Part shown: positions 55,201 through 64,000 of the stretch, in pieces
Position numbering within the stretch: position 1 is the first letter of the stretch
How the letters are laid out: each line of letters opens with the position of its first letter
Source of the DNA: Trifolium pratense
Lineage: Eukaryota; Streptophyta; Magnoliopsida; Fabales; Fabaceae
Direction of reading: 5' to 3'
Length of the DNA stretch: 64,000 nucleotides
Assembly (NCBI RefSeq): GCF_020283565.1
Contig: NC_060065.1
Coordinates: 56,581,489 to 56,645,488 of the forward strand
The notes under the pieces: model-generated
The model's database searches: none
What the model saw: the letters and a program-made list of their open reading frames with translations, nothing else
Told to the model about the DNA's origin: nothing
Position numbers and translations under genes: made by a program

Positions 55201-58200
55201 TTATTTTTTCTTGCTTTTTTACTCATTTTTAATTCATGTTTTCTTATCATAAAGTTATTATCTTGCACTATCAAGGAATTTGTTCACATATAATTATGTT
55301 CTGTAATTGACCAGCATGGAGCATTGTGTAAAGAAGTCTCAATAATTGTCTTATTTTTTATGGTCGTTTTACATGGTGTCAGGACATATTAAGGATAGCT
55401 CAGTCTCTCCCCATTCGAGCTCTGGTTGTTGATTCAATACAAACTGTTTATTTGAAAGGAATAACAGGAAGTGCTGGAGGAGTTACGCAGGTTCAGAATC
55501 TACCGAAAGCATCAAAATGCACTAATATACCTTTTTTTTCCTCAGTGAAGTCAAATGCTGGTTATTGGTAAATGACTTTGTATAGGTGTGTGACAGGTGA
55601 AAGAATGTACTTCGGCTTTGATGCGATTTGCTAAAACGACTAACATCCCAGTACTTTTGGTGAGCATAGCCTCTATCAATTTTGTAAATTATATTTAACT
55701 GGTTAATTGTATCTATTTACGTAGTGTCTTGCTTTGCATCATATCTACTTTTTTAAAGAAGACAATGATGGACTTTTCCATCTTGTCCTACCAAAGAATT
55801 TAATCCCATCACTCAAAGTTTATTCAAATGTGCTGGTATGTGAAAAGTAGAAATGTTTTTCCTCTGTGAGCCTAAAAGAGCCAGGTGGTGTGATTGGTGT
55901 TGTACTACATTTATGATTTTTCCGTGGGAATGTATTTCAGTATGGCATTTTCATTTGTTAGCATTCATGATAATCTTTTAATTTATTTTTTTACTTTTCT
56001 TGTTTCTTTCATGTTTCAGATTGGGCATGTGACAAAATCTGGAGACATAGCTGGGCCTCGTGTTCTGGAGCATATTGTGGATGTTGTCTTGTACTTAGAA
56101 GTTGGTACCTTGTTACATTTATCTTTCTTTGGGTAGTTAGTAAAGTTGATTTGTGCCTATGATTATATAATGAAATTTTAATAAGGGCCGTTTATTTTCA
56201 GTTTAGCTGAGTTACAACAAATTTTTGCTAAATCACACTATAATTAGGGAGAAATCTCCCTGATGTTCAAATAAAACTGTTGTAACCTTTTTTTATAGAT
56301 ATCTTTTTGAATTCTGTCTTTTCAATTTAGACGTCAACTTCCTCAAACAGTGATGAAATAGTATTAGAAGACATAACAAAAAGTAACAATCATAATTGTT
56401 AGAAGTCCCACATTGGCTAGAGATAGGGTAAAGATAGCCTTTATAAGTGTAGTGCAAACCTCAACTCTCAAGCTAGCTTTTGTGGTTGAGTATAGGCCTC
56501 ACAAATTCTAAGATGGTATCAGAGCCTCTCGTTGGGCCGCCCAACGGATCTTGGAGAGGCTCTGATACCATCTCAGATTTTATATTGGGCCTAACTCAAC
56601 CTTACAAAACCGGCTTGTAAGGTGAGGACTGCCACTTGCTTATAAACACTACACAGGCCATATCTCTTAGCAATGTGGGACTAAATCCACCCCTTCACAC
56701 CCAACACAATGAAGGTGTTGGAGGCTGCAATGAAGGCAACTCAAATGCCGCAATTAGGCAGATGGGGGCGGGCCGCAATGAAGGTGGAATTTCCAACACA
56801 CCCCCTCACGCTCGGGCCCAATGTGCCTGAAGCGTGGACGATGCGGGAAGCCCAACAATAGATCTAAGATAGGCTCTGATACCATCTCAGATTTTATATT
56901 GGGCCTAACTCAACCTTACAAAACCGGCTTGTAAGGTGAGGACTGCCACTTGCTTATAAACACTACACAGGCCATATCTCTTAGCAATGTGGGACTAAAT
57001 CCACCCCTTCACACCCAACACAATGAAGGTGTTGGAGGCTGCAATGAAGGCAACTCAAATGCCGCAATTAGGCAGATGGGGGCGGGCCGCAATGAAGGTG
57101 GAATTTCCAACACACCCCCTCACGCTCGGGCCCAATGTGCCTGAAGCGTGGACGATGCGGGAAGCCCAACAATAGATCTAAGATAGGCTCTGATACCATC
57201 TCAGATTTTATATTGGGCCTAACTCAACCTTACAAAACCGGCTTGTAAGGTGAGGACTGCCACTTGCTTATAAACACTACACAGGCCATATCTCTTAGCA
57301 ATGTGGGACTAAATCCACCCCTTCACACCCAACACAAAGAAGGTGTTGGAGGCTGCAATGAAGGCAACTCAAATGCCGCAATTAGGCAGATGGGGGCGGG
57401 CCGCAATGAAGGTGGAATTTCCAACAATAATAATTAGAAAGATGGTGATATGAAGTGCAACAAGACTAACATATGCTGCATAATCTGCTCTCGGAAAAAT
57501 AGTCATTGAGAACATTTCTTTTTTCATTCCTCTGAAACTTGTTATGCTTAAAGCTTATGGTTTTTGCAATTCCCTGATGATTTTTTTAAAAAAATAATTG
57601 ATATTATTTAATAATATTGCATTTAAGTTAAACTCTGACAGCTTTGTTTATAAGACATTGCATTTTGTGTGTATGTTACTTATAGTTCGATTCTTAGATG
57701 TCATTACATTTTTCTCCTTTCTAATTGCTTATATTAATGGATAGGGCGAGAGGTTCACTTCATATCGAATGCTTCGTGCTGTGAAAAATCGGTTTGGATC
57801 CACTGATGAGGTACATGCCAGGACTAATTTCTATTCAATTAAGGACCTATTCTTGATAATCACTACTTTGTTTCTATCAGGATTTGTGAGAAACTGTCTA
57901 TCTGCAATACTCTTGATACCTTGTACAGTGTGTAATAACATGGATGTGTTGCTCTTTTCTTATAGTATATGTATATATTAGTATTTTCTGTGATGCTTTA
58001 TAATTTTGAGAATGTGGATATATCAACTTGTGTACCTTATCCTGCATGTTTGGCAGTAAGTTTAAATCATTATATTACAATACAAAGGCATGGGTGATCT
58101 GATGTGCGCGGGACTGAAATTTAAAATAATATTTATTTTAAACGATTTTACATGTCAACTTTTTGTAGTCTCTCAATTTAACTACATAAAGAATTGCTTT

Positions 58201-61200
58201 TTATGTATAATAATGACAATATGTTAACAGTATCTGGGGTTTGATTTATTTTATTTAATCATTGATTATTTGAGAAAATTGATGTTTGTCTTTGATTTAT
58301 GTGAACAGCTTGGAGTTTTTGAGATGTCAGAATCAGGATTTAAGGCTGTTTCGAATGCCACTGAAATGTTTCTCACCGAACAAGACCCTGATTCAGATGT
58401 TTTAGTTGGCTTAGCTTTTACTGTAATAATGGATGGTTCAAGAACTTTCATAATTGAAGTTCAGGTAATTTTTGAATTCTGGTTGTGCAAAACAATAACG
58501 GTGATGAATTTTGCCACAATGGTTTGAGTTGTTGTCATGTAACGATGTCATGGATGCGAGCCATGGAATCAGCCTCTTGCAAATGTAATGGAAGGCTGCT
58601 TATAATAGACCCACAATGAGTTTGACTCTTCCGTGAAGCTTGCCATGACAGGACTTATGGTATCAAGTTGCCTATTACTTATGTTATAATAAAATCTCAC
58701 CTTATTTTTAATAATTTATATGCAAAATCTTTAGAATTTATCATTCTTTTTTTATTTTTTATTTTTATGCAGTAATATTTTAAAATCATATACTGATAAA
58801 ATTGAAGTTTTTATTATCTCAAGTATCTCTGATTTACGGGGGTTGACGTATAGTTGTATAAAAAAAAAAGCTTTCAAGTCCCTATGGATTTTGTTCTTTA
58901 TTGGACAAGTTTCTCATGAAACATGACCATCACACTATCACCCTTGTCATAAACTGTGGATACACCGCAAGCCAGTGTAAGAACTGATCTGTACGACTGT
59001 ACCGGAGCTTGGCTTCAGTACATGGTGGTGAGGCTTTTGAAGAATCCTTACGTTTCACCCCAACACGTTTCCTCAAAGCACCAATCACATTATTGTGATA
59101 ATGTATCTGTCTCTGAATATTCATGAAATTTTTCATCTTTGTGCTCATCTTCACCTTTATTATTTCTTTTCTGAGGTCCTTTAAAGAAGTTATATAGACT
59201 AATTTTAAAATCTACGTTGCAGGCACTCTGCCTTTCAGAATCCACAGGTTCAAGAGTAACTAATGGAATTGAAGCAAATAGAGCTAACATGATCAAATGT
59301 GTAAGTTTTGTGTTCATGATTTTTACAATCTTTTATCTCTTGGACAATTATAATGTATGGTCAATATATTTCCTTTATCTTCCCAATGAGAAAATGAATG
59401 AAAGGGAGACTTCAGTTGTGCATTGATTATTGCTCTGTTCCTTGATCTGCAGGTTCTTATAAAGCAAGCAGGTCTTAATATCCCAGTAAATGTAAGTTGA
59501 TTAATAAACATGATATATCCTTTCAAGTTTGTTATTCCTCTCTCAATGTATTGCCTGAGAGTGGGTTTTGATGCGTTTCTTTCTGTTTAACCATAATATA
59601 TTCATATCATGTAAATATTGATGTTTTTACATAACTAAATTGGTTGAGCCCGATTAGATAATGAAAAATTGAAAGTGTGAATATAACACGAGAAAGATAT
59701 TGTCAAAAATGGGAATGTCAAGACTTATGCCCATCTTTTTTTCCATATCTTGATTTACTGATACCTTCTTTTGGCTTCTAGAATAACAATGGAGGGGAAT
59801 GTTATGGTCCCTGGTGGCTGAGGTGTTTTTTTGTTGGTTTGGCCTTATAATCAAACAGTTGAATAAAAAGAAAAAACTTGCAAAGGGGTTCTGTTGCCGA
59901 AATACTACAATGACATAATTCTAAATTTCCATTCTATCTCACACCTTTTTTTGACATGCTTATGAGTATGTCCTGCTTCGTTGCTTTGAGAATAAAGACA
60001 TGTGCAGTGGTTTTTAGTAAACTGAAAATGCATTTAATTGGCTTGAACTCAAACAAATAGTAATATTAACTTCTGGCTTGACTTTCTAACATTTACAAGT
60101 TCATTTTGAATCAACAGCAAATAATTGTTTGAATTCTCTTGTCTTCCAAAATAGTTGTTTGCCATGTCCATGTCTGTTTAATGCTTAAAATATAACTAGT
60201 GGGAATATTTACGTTTTGATGTTTGTATTCTTATACTTATATTTTGTTTCCTTATCTTTTCTTTGTACAACAGTCTGTACATTTGAATGTTGTTAGTGGA
60301 TTGACATTGTCTGAGACTGCTGGAGATCTTGCAATAGCAGCTGCAATTTGCAGCAGGTTTGTATTCTAACTTGTTTGAAATGGCTAATGTATTGTGAGAA
60401 TTGAGGGGGTTATTGACTTATTGTTCATCTTTGAAGCTCCTTGTCTGGAAAATAAGTTAACTAGGAGTATTACATGTGCAATCTTTTTTCCAATATAATA
60501 CTCGCATCTTTTTTGTTTCATTTAGTTATTCTATTTTTTGGTTCCAGTTTCTTGGAGTATCCTATTCCAAAGGGCATTGCATTCATTGGTGAAATTGGCC
60601 TTAGCGGAGAGCTTCGCACGGTGAGCTTGTTCTTTCTGATATTAAATGTTCCTACTTGCTACGAGAATAATATTTAAAGACAAGTTTCATGTCCTCAATA
60701 GTATAGCCGTATGCTTGCAGTTTATATTATACAGTTTAATGATATGATAGCATGATATGGCTAAGTCAAGCATTTTACTGCCTCATCCTCACACTGCATT
60801 AGAGGTTGTGATAAAACTGTCGGCCCAATTGCTGCTAAAGGCTAAAACTGGTTCCGAAAAAGTTGTACAGGTCTACTTTCATGTGCAAAAGGCTAATTAA
60901 GAGGGAATAACTACTGTGAAGCATATACAGGATCTGTTTAAATTTGGAAATTTTAGATGTAGGGGATTATGTGCAGTATTTTATCCGTAATGCTAGGATT
61001 ATTTTTGCCCAAACACTTATTTGTTCAGGAGAAACCGATCCAATTTGAATTGTTAGACAGGAATTGATTCCTCTTAGTATTAGGTTTGACTGAGCTTGAT
61101 TGAATCCGTGCAACCCAGAGTTAACCTAAACATCGTCTGTATGCTTTGCATTTCTTTAGACATGGTTGTTTAGTTCCCGTGCTTCTTTAGAACTGCTCTT

Positions 61201-61452
61201 TGTTTCAAGCCAAATTGTAACACTATTTTGGTTTATTTATTTTACCGAGCCTTAGCCTGGTTGTTTGATTATTTAACGATGCAGGTTCCTAGAATCGACA
61301 AAAGAGTTCACGCATTGTCAAAGTTGGGTTACAAAACCTGTGTAGTGCCGAAGCAAGCTGTAAAAGCTTTAGGAACTGAAGGTCTGGAAAATATTGAAAT
61401 AGTAGGTTGCAAGAATCTGAAGGAGTTTATTAACGTAGTATTCAGTAGATAA
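52275..61452 (+). CDS. RADA: Organelle RadA/Sms-type DNA recombination-repair ATPase
   Basis: Fifteen exons (52275-52864, 53157-53212, 53966-54024, 54126-54203, 55083-55163, 55383-55490, 55597-55659, 56020-56100, 57745-57810, 58309-58464, 59223-59300, 59453-59491, 60274-60356, 60548-60620, 61285-61452) give 592 aa in frame. RadA is a RecA-like hexameric ATPase that drives branch migration in recombination; plant copies act in mitochondria and chloroplasts. Seen: a basic presequence ([18 protein letters not shown]), a C4 zinc finger (C115, C118, C129, C132), Walker [10 protein letters not shown] (223-231), [21 protein letters not shown] (Walker B), the RadA-specific KNRFG (386-390), and the C-terminal Lon-like domain ([47 protein letters not shown]). 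All hallmark motifs are intact. Introns 2 and 8 contain transposon insertions. Confidence 0.97.
53414..53832 (+). mobile_element. RTE-type LINE 3' fragment in RadA intron 2
   Basis: Bracketed by a 16-bp target duplication ataaaaatgcttccag (53398-53413, 53833-53848). Encodes the C-terminal tail common in plant RTE-like reverse transcriptases: [41 protein letters not shown] then, in another frame, [18 protein letters not shown] residues (53592-53810) ending [11 protein letters not shown]. One frameshift and internal stops. The 3' end is gttgt-type rather than poly-A, as usual for RTE. Confidence 0.9.
54204..55082. other. RadA intron 4
   Basis: AT-rich, no embedded gene or element recognised. 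Confidence 0.6.
56397..57426. mobile_element. TRIM retrotransposon array, head-to-head, in RadA intron 8
   Basis: Plus strand: an LTR-like 117-bp segment TGTTAGAAGTCCCACATTGG... (56397-56513), then the tRNA-Met primer-binding site TGGTATCAGAGCC (56514-56526). After a 31-bp spacer the inverse site (56558-56570) opens a minus-strand array: LTR 57426-57199, PBS 57198-57186, LTR 57112-56885, PBS 56884-56872, LTR 56798-56571, PBS 56570-56558. The unit is 314 bp: a 228-bp LTR (minus-strand TGTTGGAAATTCC...), 13-bp PBS and ~73 bp of internal DNA. The copies are almost identical. No protein is coded, as expected for TRIMs. The ~190-codon open frames at 56636 and 56950 are repeats of each other without protein meaning. 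Confidence 0.85.
57811..58308. other. RadA intron 9
   Basis: AT-rich, nothing embedded. Confidence 0.6.
58465..59222. other. RadA intron 10
   Basis: AT-rich with no embedded gene; short minus-strand frames here lack family features. Confidence 0.6.
59492..60273. other. RadA intron 12
   Basis: No embedded feature recognised. Confidence 0.6.
60621..61284. other. RadA intron 14
   Basis: No embedded feature recognised. Confidence 0.6.
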
Positions 61453-61486
61453 AGACAATTGAAAGAAGCTCCCAGTATTGTGCAAA

Positions 61487-61537
<51 letters not shown>
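61487..61537 (+). repeat. (CT)n microsatellite in the RadA 3' UTR
   Basis: Interrupted CT run starting 34 bp after the RadA stop codon. Confidence 0.92.
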
Positions 61538-61538
<1 letters not shown>

Positions 61539-61684
61539 ATTCTGGTTGTCTAGTGTCAATTATGTAATTAGTTGTTACAAGCATTACATTTGCTGAAGTA
61601 ACTCGCCAATTTTAATGGCTATTATTATAATTTATAGCTAGGACTCAACACACTTTCTTCTACTTCCGATGTTATGTGTTCTGT

Positions 61685-64000
61685 TCATTCTACTATTGCT
61701 TCTTCTGTGATATGTTGAGGATTCAGAAAGCTGGGCTGATGGGTTGAGGACAGTAACCTTGCCCACATCCGGTCTGTTATCACAACTCTCTTCTGCCCCT
61801 CATTTATAAGCTGCACACACAAAATAACATTTTCACGTAAGGTAAACTAATGATATAATACTACAAAAATAGTACCTATAACAAACAAAAATATAGCACG
61901 GTGCAGAAAAAGGTGTCAAATGTATGTTTCTTGTACGTCTACTTTGTGCTTGTTTGATTTGACGGTGAATTTATGGTGGACTATCAATGATCTTTTGGCT
62001 AAAGCTAATAGAGCTTCAAGCAGCGAAGAGTCGCAGTAACTTACATGAAACAGGTGGCATGTGTTACACTGATACTAAACATTATGTAGATGTGATAGCG
62101 AGAAGAGTTGCAATAACTTACATGAAATGGAATGTAACAATTTCTGCCATTAACTGGGCCAACTGTGAAGCCGGTGTATCCAGCCATTGCACCATGAACG
62201 GCACTTTGAGCAAGTAGGGTGCAAAACACATTATCAGATGCATTACTTGGAATAGCACGGATCATGTAAGTAGGATCTGCAATACAATATTTCTTTTATT
62301 GTTTACAGCATTTTATTCTTTTGATTAATAAACATATACAGTTCCAACTAGAGAACTCACCAATGTACTTCAGATTTATAGTCTTTTTTGTATTTCTTGC
62401 AAAGTGATCCTACACCAGAAACAAACATTTAAATGTAAAAAACTTAAAAGAAAATTCTACAACATGAAAATCTAGTGTTTACATTTAAATGATTTTTTTG
62501 TATAATCATGCAAGAAAAGGAAACAACACATTGACCATAGTAGGGAGGGAAAACTTTGAAATTTTTTACCTTAATTTTCTGAGATAACCACAGACCAACA
62601 TCTTGAAACAAGTCATCAGAAGAAGCATCTGGCTTATTCTTATTAGATGTGTCATTACTAGGAATTAGCTCCTGACCTGCACCTTCAGCTATTACTATGA
62701 CCATGTGTCCTTGTTCTCTCAGTCTTTTCTCAATGAACTCTAAGAGTCCGCCTGGTCCGTCAAGGTAAAAGGGTGACTCTGGAATCAAACAACAGTCCAC
62801 ATCTCGGCTCGCAAGAGTTGCATACATGGCTATAAATCCTGCACCATTATGTCACCGTAACAACTAACCATGAGTACCAAGCAGTGTTTTAAAAATCTGG
62901 CCAAACCAGCTGGTTGAACTGAGAACTGTCAAAGCAGTCATTTAAAAATCCGGTCGAATTGACTTGTTCAAACAGTTGATTTGGGAACTGGCCACTTAGT
63001 CGGTTGGTTTGATTTCGGTTATATTGCAGTCTCATTGAACCATATTGATCTGGTGTTCAATTGTGATTCAATCGATTTTAAATGCGTCAATACTCTTATT
63101 TAGCTCATACATAGTCGATATGAGATTAACCACTCACGTTTAAATTCCAAAACTATGTTTATACTATTAGGCTAAGGTTGTATATTGATTACCATAAGAA
63201 CATGAAGCTTACCACTGCAACGCCCCATTAACTTCACAACACCAATACCATTCTCAGCACTCTCTGCTTCAACATGGGCAGAATTAATAGCTCTTTGCGC
63301 CTCTTCAACAGCAGTGTCAAAACCAATTGACTTGTCAATAACCTATTTCAGATACAGAACAATCTTAAATAATCATGTTTAAATACTAATCCTTTTTAAT
63401 TTTTCAATGCAATGGCGCAAAAAAAAAAATATAGGATTTTACATATAGAATCAAAGCATCCTTACAGGGATATCATTATCAATAGTCTTTGGAATTCCAA
63501 CCACTGCAACTTTCAAGCCACGTTTTCTAATTTCCTGAGTAAATAACCAAACCTCATTAGTACATTTATTTTTGGCATTATCTTCCGGCTTCTCAGTTCT
63601 CGTAATAGATCGTCATAAGCATTCAAATTACATCAATTAATCACTACCTCAAAAATCATAGCAGCTTCATTTTGAGTTCCAAATCCTCCAAGTATATAAA
63701 CTTGATTAATGCCGCGATCCTGAATGCTGTCAACAATCTTTGATGTATCATGGCCTCCATATGATGTCCCCAAAATGGTTCCACCACGTTTATGGATATC
63801 ATTCACAATCTTTGGTGATAAAGGAATTGTATTTCTAGAGTAAAAACCTCTATATCCTCCCTACATTCAACCAAACCACTAGAATCTAAATCATAATTTT
63901 AATGAAACAAAGTTACATAAGTAAAGGTAATTATGGACATTGTTACATAAATTATACATACCCCTATTCCCAAAACTTTTTGCACTCCATACATATGGTA
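61685..64000 (-). CDS. PFK: ATP-dependent 6-phosphofructokinase, PFK2-like (N-terminus outside window)
   Basis: Exons in view: 64000-63962 (partial), 63860-63648, 63534-63466, 63342-63213, 62838-62570, 62409-62361, 62276-62122, 61810-61685, all in frame. The enzyme phosphorylates fructose 6-phosphate in glycolysis (cytosol or plastid). Seen: [32 protein letters not shown], the catalytic loop [80 protein letters not shown] and the C-terminus [18 protein letters not shown], all typical of the PFK2 branch. Odd: GTSYGG replaces the usual GTSRGG, and LGGFGTQ replaces LGGDGT/SQ, so the nucleotide-site Arg and the Mg/ATP-site Asp are both missing. The frame is otherwise clean. It may be a non-catalytic or altered subunit. 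Confidence 0.93.

Noticed and set aside
56571..57426. CRISPR-like or protein-coding tandem repeat (identical 64-codon frames at 56636 and 56950)
   Set aside because: The units are 314-bp LTR/PBS copies of a TRIM; the frames are identical by duplication and have no protein features.

Overview
The window looks like nuclear DNA of a flowering plant, most likely a legume of the Medicago/clover/pea group. The reasons are AT-rich intergenic DNA, many GT-AG introns, plant-only gene families (P-class PPR, CHUP1-like, ILR1-like amidohydrolase, jacalin lectin, F-box, GDSL esterase) and a dense mix of plant MITEs, SINEs, LINEs, TRIMs and Helitrons. The species assignment is inference. All exon models were built by eye from splice sites and reading-frame continuity; no alignment was run.

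Layout. 1-326 (-) is the N-terminal part of an F-box gene running off the left edge. 330-10300 is repeat-rich and holds only broken genes: a Transposase_24 fragment, a Helitron helicase fragment, two tandem RNase T2 pseudogenes, and a displaced copy of the F-box 5' end, between several DNA transposons. 10924-15716 (-) is a 10-exon TrmA/RumA-type RNA methyltransferase (556 aa). 17483-21021 (-) is a 5-exon ILR1-like IAA-amino acid hydrolase (444 aa, HDEL end). 23396-25448 (+) is an F-box/LRR gene (593 aa). 26327-27260 (+) is a jacalin-related lectin (181 aa) with a first coding exon of one codon. 29399-30947 (+) is a GDSL esterase/lipase (355 aa). 31563-32662 is a fold-back Mutator-type element with a perfect 9-bp target duplication. 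33901-35964 (+) is an intronless PPR gene (687 aa). 36583-38500 holds two gene fragments, an RBR ubiquitin ligase piece and a broken copy of the 3' part of the GDSL gene. 38930-40939 (-) is a CHUP1-like coiled-coil protein.

The standout is 41280-49900, an apparently complete autonomous Helitron on the minus strand. It has a CTAG end with the correct hairpin, a TC start, and a 10-exon RepHel gene that stays open for 1656 codons with HUH, two-Tyr and all Pif1-type helicase motifs. It also carries a B3-like coding fragment near its 5' end. It lies in the upstream/leader region of the CHUP1-like gene and is flanked by a 145/147-bp direct repeat differing by one TC unit. Helitrons are not expected to make target duplications.

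The right part holds an RTE/L1-type LINE 3' end (51232-51843), a 15-exon organelle-type RadA/Sms gene (52275-61452 +, 592 aa) whose introns host an RTE LINE insertion and a palindromic TRIM array, and on the minus strand the C-terminal two thirds of a PFK2-like phosphofructokinase (61685-64000) that lacks two residues usually conserved at the ATP/Mg site. The host genes are unrelated housekeeping or stress-type genes and do not form a pathway. The main theme is transposon activity reshaping promoters, introns and gene fragments.
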